Below are positions 1-10,527 of a DNA stretch of 64,000 nt, piece after piece (the stretch's first letter is position 1; each line of letters opens with the position of its first letter). Under the pieces are notes generated by a model. The model was not told the DNA's origin and ran no database searches. It was given only the letters and a program-made list of their open reading frames with translations. Origin of the DNA: Melitaea cinxia (taxonomy: Eukaryota > Arthropoda > Insecta > Lepidoptera > Nymphalidae); assembly GCF_905220565.1 (NCBI RefSeq), contig NC_059408.1, forward strand, positions 10,788,508 to 10,852,507, given 5' to 3'. The position numbers were made by a program, and so were the translations under genes.

Positions 1-702
1 CGACAAAGTTATGCATAAAAATATGCATATTTTATTATTTTCTTTCGTAAGAATTAGGTTATTTAATTACCCTTAATTATTTCCAAGTAGCCTTTAGATT
101 AGACAGCCGTTACACAAACATATATGCACACATGTGACCTAAGTGTGAGGTTTCATGACAACGAATAAGGTATTTAAATAACTTAAAATAACAAAAGCTA
201 TATATAAGTATCAATTTATGCTATCAAATTCCATTTTTAAATTTTGTATACGTTTACATACTTTATTCTATGACAAGGACATAGAGGGAGATGGGTAGAA
301 TCAAAAAATTGTGCTTCCAATAAGGGACATCATTAATTCTCGCCGGTCGGGCTTGTCGGGGGATTGCCTGCATTACTCTAATAGCTTCTGAGAAAAATAA
401 CGGATCAATATCCGGAGATCCGGACGGCTTTTGTTGTGGTCGTTTATCTGCTCCGATTGCGCCTGAAGGCTGCTGTTCTCTGTAAGCGTGACGTAGAGTT
501 AGTGCTACCATTTATTTTTTTGTACATACTTTTCTATGACAATATCGTATTTGATATTGGAGTTGACGTTTTAATTACTTTTTTTATGTGAACATTTTAT
601 AAAATTGCTATCATTGCATTGTAGATTATTTTACTTTATTTAGTTGTTAGTACAATAAACAAAATATTTATTTATTTACAGACATATCAACAGTAGGGTC
701 AG

Positions 703-850
703 GCGTAGTGGTTAAAGCAACCGGCTGATGCATGTAGTGTTGTAGAGGTCACGAGTTCGATCTCCGTCCATGACAAATGCATGTATAGGCGATATAGATC
801 TTACATAGTTTCTGTGTCTATGCTTTTATTGTTTGTGGTCCCCAGATCCC
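703..850 (+). repeat. tRNA-headed SINE fragment
   Basis: A tRNA-like head carries an A-box-like stretch (GCGTAGTGGTTAAAG) and a B-box-like GAGTTCGATCTCC. It is followed by the ATGACAAATGCATGTATAGGC stretch, which resembles the bodies of the better-preserved SINEs at 39502 and 63053. It is diverged and its 3' end is unclear. This is a pol III-type retroposon and not a tRNA gene, because no cloverleaf acceptor stem pairs around it. Confidence 0.6.
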
Positions 851-894
851 AACCCAGGATTCATATACTACTAATAAATAATAGATTAATAAAT

Positions 895-1125
895 ATTTAC
901 AACACACACACACGGTCGGTCATCTGTTCCGAAAGTAAGCAACTTAATGCTTGTGTGTAGGTAACAGCCAACTGGTATAGCACAATTTTTTTTTTATAAA
1001 CATATATATAAATAATACATATATAAACAAATATATATACTACATCTAGACTCGGGGTGGGAATCGAACCCATAATCCCCGGAGCAGAAAGCAGTGTCAC
1101 TACAAACTGCGCCAAGGGGCCAGTC
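895..1125 (-). repeat. tRNA-headed SINE (AGCCCGTT-head family)
   Basis: Read on the minus strand, it has a head with GCGCAGTTTGTAGTG and a B box GGTTCGATTCCC, an AT-rich middle, then a tail with CTGTTACCTACACACAAGC and an AACAGATGACCGACCGTGTG end. The same order occurs at 4030-4262, 38163-38380, 43754-43985, 60785-61022, 61382-61600 and 62287-62520. A (CA)n tract lies at its tail. Confidence 0.7.
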
Positions 1126-1689
1126 ACTAAGGTCGCTGATTGTGAAGCTTTTATTTATTATGTATCCTGATTCCGATTTATTTTGAACATAATTAGTATT
1201 TATATATAAATATATCTGTTTATGATATTATAACTAAATTTACAGCAAAAGTAAAAGTTTACTATGTGACATTAATTTGTTATTTCTTAATACTTAAAGA
1301 CGTCAGCTAAGTGTGCTCATTAGGTATAAGAGTATAATAAATCGTATTAAACAAGTTAAACAGGCACTTATATTGCTCCTAAAACCTTAATAGTCTTGTA
1401 AAATCCCTCGTGTACTTAAGTATTTCTTTCAAATAATTATTCGAGAAAAAACATCCGGGTTTCTTGCGGAGTTCGTTAGGATCTTACGGGGCGCTCCCTA
1501 AGTAGAATTAATGATTCCCTTTATTGAAAGTTCAATTTTTTGATTAGGGTCCCGCGGCCTTTTCCCCGAACATTGTTCAAACACCGGATAACAGGATTTT
1601 ATTTGAATTCGGTCAATAGTTAATTTGATTTATAGGAATTGCTTTTCTTCGAAATTTGTTGCAATAATCAAACATGTTTATTGAAACAT

Positions 1690-1968
1690 GATTATTTAGT
1701 TAAGGCAAAACAGAACTTATCCTGCTTTTCATCCTGACTGGGAAAGTAACACAGGCATACAGAATCATAGTCAAATAATTCTGCTCTCAAGTAGGCTGTG
1801 ATGAGTAAGGAAACCGAGCTAAGAAGCAGTGCTACTGAGAAGTTCCAGGGTTGGGGAAAATGTGCTTTTAATTCACTTGATATTACAGGGCTATATAGAC
1901 AACGGTAAATGCTGGCCATCAGGCTGATATTACACTTGTTTGCCACCCCAGTGGCATAAAAAGTGTTT
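1690..1968 (+). repeat. Degenerate dispersed SINE-like repeat (CTCGACCTTACAG family)
   Basis: The end (GGTAAATGCTGGCCATCAGG, then CTTGTTTGCCACCCCAGTGG) matches the end of the copy at 8686-8908. The middle retains the AATTCTGCTCTCAAG and GATGAGTAAGG-like segments. It is strongly diverged and has no coding capacity. Confidence 0.5.
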
Positions 1969-2294
1969 CTATCGAGTCCTTATTATACTAGAGGTGAGTG
2001 TACAAACATATTAGGTAAAAAAGTCATGCTTATTTTCATAAGCACTCAAACAGAGGAATAGAAATTTGCAATACAGCATCTCTTCCATTGTATCCACAAT
2101 CCTTTACCCCCTTTCGCATAAATAAAACCTAGGTGTGTGATGAAGAGAACAATAAGGTTATAAAAAATTCAAAGATCTTACGTTCTTTTGTGTAGCTCTG
2201 TAGTCTTACAAATGGCAGCCGGCACGGTGGCCGAGTGCTGTAATCTGTTGGCGAGAGAAGTGAATGAAGCGAACAGGGTAAGGGCTAACACAAA

Positions 2295-2363
2295 CGGAGC
2301 TTGTGTATGTACAGCCTAAATTCTTGGGGCATAATAATTTAGGCTGTACATACACAAGCTCCG
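2295..2363. repeat. Perfect 28-bp inverted repeat (hairpin)
   Basis: Arms 2295-2322 and 2336-2363 are exact reverse complements (left arm begins CGGAGCTTGTGTATGTACAG), with a 13-nt loop at 2323-2335. RNA from either strand would fold into one long stem. The perfect pairing suggests a recent origin, for example a template-switch duplication or a fold-back element. A small-RNA precursor is possible, but pre-miRNAs usually have mismatches. Confidence 0.9.
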
Positions 2364-3769
2364 CTAAAACACGTAGTTACAATGGAATTTGTATTAGTTG
2401 AATGTAATAACTATCACTGCTATTATTTTTTTATTATAATTTTAAACTATGTATATTTTTTAAATTTAATTGTGGTTTTCAAATTAACGTTTGTTTCTTT
2501 CTTTTTTACAAGCTAATATTTCGTTACGGAAGTTGTTTATAAAAATCTTCGCTCCTTCAATATTTATGTCACTTAAATTGCTACGTAATGATTCCTCGTT
2601 TTGGTAAAATCCTAGAAACAGTTACACATAAATACATTCTTACATACACACATACACACTTACATATGTACATACTACAACATTTAATACTACCGCTGGA
2701 CTAAAAAGTGAGTTTTCTTGAACCCTTCACAATATTTAATTATACACACAATATTTAGTCCCTCAAAATACTATGATATTTAAATGATTCATGATAGTAT
2801 TAGTTTTTAGTCCTACGAACTGTCAAAAGAAATTAAAATCATATTTACATCTTTAACAAAATTTCTAGTAGCACATTTTTTTATTTCATAACAACCATCT
2901 ACAAATAATTGGGAAGTTACAAAAAATTCAAGTTTTCCGCTTAGCAACACATTCAGCTATTTATTTTTATTGATATACATTTAAGCTTACTTACGATGAA
3001 ACAACTGTTGAATTTTAAACAATGTCCTTTATTCAATGGTATATATTATAATATGTAATGTTTCATGTAATTCAATGGTACACTAAAGGGGCATGATGCT
3101 ATCCGGACAAATATATGTAGTAGGTACCTACTATGTCTGAACTATGCAATTCATATTACCCATCGTACCCCCTAATACTTATGAATTTAATTACGAAGAT
3201 ATTGACAATTCCGAAAAAACTTTTTTTTAATTAATTAATGAGATATTTATTAAAATTAGTTAATACAATTATTATACAAGCTTTAGGTGCTATACTTATA
3301 TTATAAATAAATAAAAATTATAATACTTCTGCATTACATAATGATATCGTGACCATTTAAAAGTCGACTGGCATATAATGTATATACCTACATACATACA
3401 CATACGAGTACTTACGCAGTTTAATAGAAAAATCTTAAATTATACTTATAAGTATCGATACATTTAAAATTAATATTTTAAAGAGTAACGATTTGTATTA
3501 TTGTATTTTTTAATTCGTAATGGATAAATTCAAAAAACTACAGGAGTGATTGTTAAAATTCTTTTACCAGGAGAACGTCACGTTTTCACAGTGAAATAGG
3601 CTATATTTTAACGCCATAAAACGGAATATCCTAAATTGCATAATTTATGCGGGCAAAGCTGCGAGCGTACATCGAGTAATACTAGTGATTATAATTTTTT
3701 TTTACTTTGATCATTAAAAGTATCTTAAACGTAAATAAGAAAATTTTATAATAATAAAGAAGTTCTTCG

Positions 3770-3965
3770 AGGGAACGTCGGGTATGCGAATCTAATTGGG
3801 GAAATATTTTCTCGTGTGTGTCGGTCTCGAGTCGAGAGGAGAGGGCGAGGCGGTCCAGCGCGGCGGGAATCTAATTTGGTTCAGTAGTCGTCGCTCATTT
3901 GTTCAAATTACACCCCACGCCGACGCCGCCGGCCGAGACACGTCGGAACTCGAGACGTCAAGCTA
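3770..3965. other. GC-rich, CpG-rich non-repeat block
   Basis: About 200 bp of GC-rich sequence in an AT-rich background, with many CpG dinucleotides, a TTCAGT initiator-like motif near 3880, and two similar AATCTAATT(T)GG stretches. No reading frame looks coding. It may be a promoter or enhancer; I see no gene that it serves. Confidence 0.35.
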
Positions 3966-4029
3966 GAAGAGATTATAAACTTTTAAAATATTCGAGAGAA
4001 TTCGTTGTCTTTTTAGACTTTAAATAAAT

Positions 4030-4262
4030 AAATAAATATCTTTGACACAATTATTAGAACACACGGCCGTCGGTTCCTAAGACAAGAAAATTTTGCTTGT
4101 TTTATATGTTATAGGTAACAACTAGCTGATATAGTTGTTTTATAGCCAGTAATGTACGAGTACATGCTTACAATTACACTTAAACTAACAGCGGAAATTG
4201 AACCCACCACACCCGGAGCAGAAAGTACTGTCACCACAAAGTGACTACTGCGCTAATGAGCT
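4030..4262 (-). repeat. tRNA-headed SINE, diverged (AGCCCGTT-head family)
   Basis: On the minus strand it carries a head ending in a degenerate B box (GGTTCAATTTCC), the AACAACTATATCAGCTAGTTG region, and the CCGACGGCCGTGTG tail beside an (AAAT)n tract. It has the same layout as the copy at 895-1125 but is more decayed. Confidence 0.6.
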
Positions 4263-4624
4263 CGTCAATTTATTTTGTACAAAACAAATAATATTAAATA
4301 TGTTGATAATAATTTAATAGCTAAAACATATTCGGTTTAAGATTACATTGATGATAAAGATGTGTGACGCTACATGTATATTTCATGCAAGGCATGACAA
4401 ATTTATATTGATTGACATTTTTTTCTAAAGAGTAAGGGGGAGTTTTTGGCCAATGGTTCTCTGTAGAATCTACACATTCTTAATCTGTGATAGCTTTAGA
4501 TTAACTTAATAAAACGAATATAATTTTAATACGTAAAATTATATTTGAAATGTAATTTTGAAACTTTTTTGAACTAAGTGATTTTGTATAAAATGTAATT
4601 GTATTATTGTTATATGCATGCATT

Positions 4625-4752
4625 TAGGCTGTAACATCCTACTGCCGTCATACGTCTCTTTCTCATGTAGGAGAAGGATTGGAGCTTAATCCACCACGCT
4701 GTTTCACTGCGGGTTAGTGGATTTGTTCCCTACGATGAGTCACGATTGTTAT
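4625..4752 (-). repeat. 3' part of a SINE (Metulj-like tail)
   Basis: The reverse complement of this stretch matches the 3' half of the full SINEs at 39502 and 63053: start of the GATAGCGATCGTTACTCAT region, GTGGTGGATTAAGCTC, CTTCTCCTACATG, and the GTGGGATATTACAGGCTG-like end. The tRNA-like head is missing. 'Metulj' is a name used for nymphalid SINEs; using it here is inference from memory. Confidence 0.7.
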
Positions 4753-4835
4753 CATCATTTCAGGCTATCACAGTCCACTGCTGGACAAAGGCCTCCGCAA
4801 GTTCGCGCCAAAAATGGCGTGAACTCGTGAATGCA
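4752..4835 (-). repeat. 3' tail of a LINE/SINE-type retroposon
   Basis: On the minus strand it reads GCGCGAACTTGCGGAGGCC, TTTGTCCAGCAGTGGACTG and TGATAGCCTGAAATGATGAT. This is the same 3' tail as the longer copy at 50728-51069, which ends in a (GATGAT)n run. Only the last 80 bp or so are present, as expected for 5'-truncated retroposition. Confidence 0.65.
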
Positions 4836-4871
4836 ATTGATTAAACAAATTTTTAAAATGTAACGGTTGCG

Positions 4872-5033
4872 AAGACCCGTTGGTGCAGTGGTCACAAGCA
4901 ATAGATGTTGCGCTAGCGGTCGCGGGTTCGATCCCCGCTCACAACAGACATTTGTATTGATCATATAGATGTTTGTCATGGCCTGGGTCTGTGCTTGTGT
5001 ATTTTGTGCGTCTTTGGACCACTAGCACTAGAG
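4872..5033 (+). repeat. tRNA-headed SINE
   Basis: An A box (TTGGTGCAGTGG) and a B box (GGTTCGATCCCCGC) are spaced as in a tRNA-derived pol III promoter. They are followed by ATTTGTATTGATCATATAG and a TGGCCTGGGTCTG body similar to the SINE at 39502. It lacks the usual 3' half. Confidence 0.65.
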
Positions 5034-5530
5034 AAAATCCTACTACCTATTTTTATAACCAAAATAGCTTTGTAACAAGTTATCCTATACATATACATAT
5101 ACCATACTATGTCTATATACTATATTACGTCTGTCCTAATAACATTCTGTACTAACACGCTGCCCTTGTCTCTGATACAAGTATAGTACCTGCATGTATT
5201 CTCACGGTGATTGACTTACGTAATGAGAACGGTCCAACGCCTTCCGACTACACTGATATTGTTAGTGCATATATACTCGCATCTAAGTTTGTATGTGCAG
5301 GGCTTTACTCTGGCGTAAAGCGTTTACACAAGCTTGGCTTATGTAATACTTTAACAAGTTCTAACTTTGTGCATTTGGATGATTAGTTTTCTGTATGAGT
5401 AGTTTTATAATATTCTAGTGTGATAGTAAACGTAAGTCTAAATTAAATCCTCGAAGAATGAAATATTTAATTTAAGTACCTATATATTTGGAGAAATTCT
5501 TAGACATATAACTGAGACGATATAATATAA

Positions 5531-5701
5531 CCTCGACCTTACAGAAGATCACAGTTAAATAATACTGTTTTCAAGCAATGTTGTGTTCCTGTTGTTGAGT
5601 AAGGAGGTCCTGGGGAGAATTAGGGATAGGGTTGGCAACGCGCTTGCGACGCTTCTGGTGTTGCAGACGTACGCTAAAGATAAGTTACGGTAATCGATTA
5701 G

Positions 5702-5702
<1 letters not shown>
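5531..5702 (+). repeat. Dispersed SINE-like repeat (CTCGACCTTACAG family)
   Basis: It begins ACCTCGACCTTACAGAAGAT and contains CAACGCGCTTGCGACGCTTC, closely matching the copy at 8686-8908. The 3' end runs into a (TA)n microsatellite at 5703-5734. Confidence 0.75.

Positions 5703-5734
<32 letters not shown>
5703..5734. repeat. (TA)n microsatellite
   Basis: An uninterrupted run of about 16 TA units lies directly after the SINE-like repeat. Confidence 0.95.
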
Positions 5735-5737
<3 letters not shown>

Positions 5738-5992
5738 TACTATACACAACATAAGGACAAAGAGAATAATGTTTACATTTTTTTATACTTTTTTAAATAT
5801 AAGTAAGAAGGAGAAAGTAATGAAAAATATTTTTTTACAACACTAATTTAAATAATAAATCAATTTAATCAAGTTTCATCTTGTCTCTTGGTAAAGCAGA
5901 GTTGCAGATGATCAGCACAGTACACATGTACATTACAGTTCAATAATTTTTAACGTTATGTAATATATAAACGGTATTAATTTTGCATAATA

Positions 5993-7629
5993 CACTCGCG
6001 TGCAACTGAATCGACTCAAGCCGTATGTTGGTATATAAGTTTGATTTTTCGGAAAATGGCTTATCCGATTTTTGTAAAAGTTTTTTTTATTCCAAAGACA
6101 TATATTTTTTTTCATAAATATAGCCATTTTCAAATAAACAATGAAAAAACTTTTTAAATAAATACGGTCAAACATGAGCGTTACAGAAATTACCTGTTGC
6201 GGTACCCATGAGTTGCGAGACTAAATCATGTATAAGAGCTCACGTGACCCATATTTCTTATCAATCACTCGTTAGACGTTGACAGGTACACATCTACTTA
6301 AGCTCCCAGTATTTTAATCGCGATCCAATGGACAATACCTCAGATGCAGCGGTCCAAGTTGTAGGTTTGTTGCAAGCGGGCCATAATCAAAGGCAAGTCG
6401 CTCGTAAACTTAACATGAGCCAATCAGCTGTTTCATGAGTATACAGAAGGTTTCAAGAGACCGGTAGCTTCGTTCGGAGACCACAAACCAATAGACACCG
6501 GAGCACATCTGAGACGGACGATCGCTTCATTGTCTCAACTTCGTTGAGAAATCGTTATCTCACGGGCGTTGATGTGCAACAGGAGCTCAGAAGGGTTCGA
6601 GGAGTGGCTGTCAGTCAGTGGCCAATTAGAAGACGGCTGAAGAAATCTAATTTAACTCGTAAACGGCCAGCCAGAGGCCCGAAACTGACCGCAGGTCACC
6701 GTCAAGCCCGACTTTAATTTGCTCGTGAACACCTCAATTGGACTATTGAGCAATGGAGCTCCATCCTGTTCACTGATGAGAGCAGAATGTGTCTCCATGG
6801 CAATGACAGAAGAGACCGAGTATACAGGCGTCCAGGGAAACAGTTCTCGCAATGCTGTTTCGCTGAAACAGTATCATATGGCGGTGGTTCAGTCACGATG
6901 TGGGCTGGGATATCATATGAAGGGAAGACCGAGCTTGTTTTCGTGCCTGGTGGTGGTCGGAGTGGTGGTCTAACAGCTCAAAAGTACGTGGAAAACATTC
7001 TCCTCGATCATGTTGTACCTTATGCAGGGTACATACAAGAAGATTTTCTATTGATGCATGATAATGCTCGGTGCCATACAGCAAGTGTTACTCGCCAGTA
7101 TCTTCAAGAAGTGCAAATTGGGACGATGATGTGGCCAGCCCTCAGTCCCGATCTGAATTACATTGAGTATTTATGGGATGAGCTCAAACGGAGGGTGCGA
7201 GCTAGAGATAAGGCTCCATCAAGCATCGTCTAGCTCAAAACTACGCTAGAGGAAGAATGGAATACGATACCTCAAGATTTTATCAAAAAAGTGATAAAAT
7301 CAATGAAAAATCACATGCAAGCCGTTATAAAAGCTAGGGGAGGCAATAAAAAGTATTGAAAATTTTAATTTTCTTTACTTCTATCAAAAATAATTTTTTT
7401 ATTCGTTATGTTGTTGTTTTCATTTTTCTTCATTTTTTATGCATTTCTGTTAAATTAAATTTTATCAATAAATACTCAACCGATTTTTCTCATTAGGATA
7501 ACATTTTTTAAAAGAAAAGATTAGGCTTTCAAACAAAAAAAAGAACAAGAAAATCGGATAAGCCATTTTTCTAAAAATCGAACTTTTATACCAATATACG
7601 GCTTGAGTCGATTCAGTTGCACGCGAGTG
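5993..7629 (+). mobile_element. Tc1/mariner-type DNA transposon with long TIRs
   Basis: Terminal inverted repeats of about 80 bp begin CACTCGCGTGCAACTGAATC at 5993 and end with the reverse complement at 7629. The first 34 bp or so are identical on both sides, then a few mismatches appear. A TA dinucleotide flanks each side (5991-5992 and 7630-7631), the target duplication typical of the superfamily. The element is 1637 bp and holds one transposase frame on the plus strand. The good TIRs and the lack of frameshifts suggest moderate age. With the transposase broken it could move only if another copy supplied the enzyme. Confidence 0.93.
6328..7359 (+). pseudogene. Tc1-like transposase, three in-frame stops
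   Basis: The frame runs from ATG at 6328 to TGA at 7357, 343 codons, without a frameshift. Premature stops lie at 6436 (TGA, codon 37), 6715 (TAA, codon 130) and 7231 (TAG, codon 302). Each can be explained by one substitution. The N-terminal part has a helix-turn-helix-like segment (HNQRQVARKLNMSQSAV). The catalytic triad is visible: D in LFTDESRMCL, D in LLMHDNARCH, and E in YIEYLWDELKRRV, with 34 residues between the second D and the E as in Tc1 (DD34E). Other hallmarks are YGGGSVTMWAGIS and ALSPDLNYIEYLWDEL. Length and motifs fit the family. The product would be truncated after 36 residues, so it is not functional as read. Confidence 0.93.
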
Positions 7630-7631
7630 TA

Positions 7632-8685
7632 TATTCACGTTAATAACGTATAATTTCGCATACAAACTCGTTTCAACGTTTACCGTCATAATAAGCCCAC
7701 ATTTCAACGTCAGTACGGAATATTAATAAAGTATTAAAATATTCTTATCGACTTGTTTTCGTAGAGTTCTAATATTTGCCCTCGTTAGACGATAATGAGG
7801 CGAGGCTGTATCAGCCAAATATTGATTTTGGCGCTCCTTATTGATTAGCTTAGCTCGACTTCTGAGATCTTCGAGAAATTTCCAGTAAATGCAATCTTTT
7901 TTTAAATGTAAAATTTTATATTATAAAAATGGTGGATTTATTTTATACGTTTCATACTTCTGAAACTTTACAGTAGCTATTGATGAAGTTTGAACGGCTT
8001 AGTATATTAATCTTATTACAAGTGGCCACCTAGTGTTCGAAATTCGGCCATTATTAATTTAAATTATAAGTTTGAACATCATTAAGGTTTTAATGAATTT
8101 ATTGTGGTTATATTTGACATTCAGTATAGACAAACAATATTAATCTATAATCTATTCTCAGTTTGACGTCAGGCCTTAACAATAAACAAAAGAGGATATG
8201 TACGTAAGTGTATCAAATATGTACCTACATGGTAGTATGTGTAATGTTTTTTAAATATTAATTTCATCTACATTTTATGAATAATTTAAAAACAAAAATT
8301 TGTATTTTGCAAACCTTCTCTATATAAACTATAAGTGTGCGATGTTTTATATTCCTCCGTCCGCACAAAAACCCCGTCCCTAAAAAGGGGTACAGTTTTT
8401 GCTTCACGTATTTACGTGTAATAAGGCATCGAAGAAACTTATTTAGTACAACATTTTGACATTAATCAAATTTGAAATTTAATTTTCTTTTCATTTGTAT
8501 TGTTGATACTGAAAACACATATGTTTTTTAAAATCATGTTTTGTAAAATCGATAGTTACTTACATCTACAATATATATTCGGGTTTGTCTATAATTTCAT
8601 TGTGCCAACAATAAAATTCTTATTTCGACTACTAATTACACAGGATATTCTGCACAGTGATTAAATGAGGCCCGACTGGGGTAGT
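7632..8685. other. No gene recognised
   Basis: AT-rich non-coding sequence. No long frame, tRNA-like head or known repeat end is visible. A short run near 8371-8392 (CCCCGTCCC then AAAAAGGGG) could form a small hairpin, but nothing more can be said. Confidence 0.5.
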
Positions 8686-8908
8686 ACCTCGACCTTACAG
8701 AAGATCACAGCAAAATAATACTGTTTTCAAGCAGTATTGTGTTCCTGTTGGTGAGTAAGGTGACCAGAGCTCCTGGAGGGATTGGGGGTTGGGTCGGCAA
8801 CGCGCTTGCGATGCTTCTGGTGTTGCAGGTGTCTATAAGCTACGGTAATCGCTTACTATCAGGTGAGCCGTACGCTTGTTTGCCGACCTAGTGAAATAAA
8901 AAAAAAAT
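8686..8908 (+). repeat. Dispersed SINE-like repeat, best copy (CTCGACCTTACAG family)
   Basis: It begins ACCTCGACCTTACAGAAGAT and includes CAGTATTGTGTTCCTGTTGG, GGCAACGCGCTTGCGATGCT, TCTATAAGCTACGGTAATCG and the end CGTACGCTTGTTTGCCGACC followed by an A-rich tail. Relatives lie at 1690, 5531, 14530 and (minus strand) 37120. The A-rich 3' end and lack of coding capacity fit a non-autonomous retroposon. Confidence 0.8.
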
Positions 8909-10178
8909 TACTACAGAGAGAGAGAGATAAACATGAGATTTCATTACTGGAGATAAACATGAATTTTTTATGAGTATTTCTTCTAATAGCGTAGAGATAT
9001 GATTTTTTAGGTGATGAAATAAAAAACACAAGGACTTTATAGTCGAACACAAGCTTTTCCAAAAAAGATAATTATCACATATTGCGTATGCGTTTTAGGT
9101 GAAATTACATGGATCAGCAAGTCTATGTAGTTAACCTTTGAACATAAAACGGAAACTTTTCATAGTTGTAGTTTATATCGTTATCCAAGCCGCGGGAACT
9201 TCGACAATATCCGCACTAACTAAATGTGTTTTATTCACCAGAGCTAGTGACACCTCGTTCTTTCGCTTTTCCTTTACGTTTGACGTGATTTAGAAGGTTT
9301 CATTGTGATATGAAGGGCCTTGTCTGTGTGGTTGGGAGTAACCGTGGGGTGTGTTTTTGCTTTATGTTGCGTGAAATTTTACTGTCGCGGACGCGGTGCC
9401 GGCGTCGCGCCAATGTCATATAACCAAACTATAGTGGTAATAAATGACAAATTGTAAGTGGGTAATCAGATTGTTTTGTTTATATTTTTATTTTTGTTCT
9501 TTTTATAGATGTCGTCAGCAGCCGAGCAGATAACTGACCAGCTGGCATGTGACAAAAAATAAATAAATAAATAAACAAATAAACGTCTTACACTCAAAAT
9601 CATTAAAAAAATAAAGCAGTTAGCGGTAAAATTTAATTAAATACACAAGTAAAGAAAAATACGTGTTGTTAGTTTAAGGGTTACATAATATATAGGTATA
9701 TAATTTTAAGTACGAAGAAAAAGAAAATTAGGTTCTAGCTACTTAAATAAGTTTTAGTCCGTCATCTTAATCAAAAATTATAGTTAAAAAAATAAATAAA
9801 AAAAAACACGCTTTTATAGCTAGCTAATCGAACTAAAAAGTAGAAAATAATTTTTAATTGCAAGGAGTTTATATTACAGTAGTACAAGATCGAACAATCA
9901 ATCATAATTAATTACTTCAAAATAAAATTAATAATAAAATTTAAGTTATTAGGAGAATAATTCAATTCAGAGTAAAAAACGTGGGGAATTCATCGCTGTT
10001 TTATATAGAGTATTGAGAATGTTTGCAGTGACGAATACGCTAATAGAGATCGCTTTTTAGCGATAAGGCCGCCTTTTGTACCTAATGAATATATTGTTAA
10101 TATTTTTCTTTCTTTGCTATGTATTATTTCTGTTTTTGGTGTACAATAAAGTGTATTATTATAATTATTATTATTGTT
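8909..10178. other. No gene recognised
   Basis: AT-rich. A GC-richer patch at 9290-9420 contains TGTGGTTGGG and a CpG-rich stretch (GTCGCGGACGCGGTGCCG), and could be regulatory. An (AAAT)n tract lies near 9560-9580. There are no coding signals. Confidence 0.5.
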
Positions 10179-10527
10179 ATTACGCTTCAGCCTGTAATAT
10201 CCCACTACTGGGCATAGGCCTCTTTCCCCATGTAGGAGAAGGATCAGAGCTTAATCCACCACGGTACTCCAATGCGGGTTGGCAGATATATTCTCTACTA
10301 TGAGTAACGATCGCTATCATGTGTACACGATAACAACCGGGACCGACGGCTTAACGTGCTCTCCGAGGCACGGTGGGGAGACCTACAAGGACTGCACAAA
10401 CACCCAAACCACGGCAAACACCTGTATGGCCAATACAAATGTTTGTCATGTGCGGGGATCGAACCCGCAACCGCCAGCGCAACAGGTACAATCCATGGCT
10501 GTAACCGTTGCGCCAACGCGGCGTAAC
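10179..10527 (-). repeat. Full-length tRNA-headed SINE (Metulj-like)
   Basis: Read on the minus strand: head GTTGGCGCAACGGTTACAGC, B box GGGTTCGATCCCCGC, body TGTATTGGCCATACAGG, GTGCAGTCCTTGTAGGTCTC and GTCGGTCCCGGTTGTTATCG, then the 3' end GTGGGATATTACAGGCTGAA. It lines up along its whole length with the copies at 39502 and 63053. Open frames within it are incidental. Confidence 0.9.
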
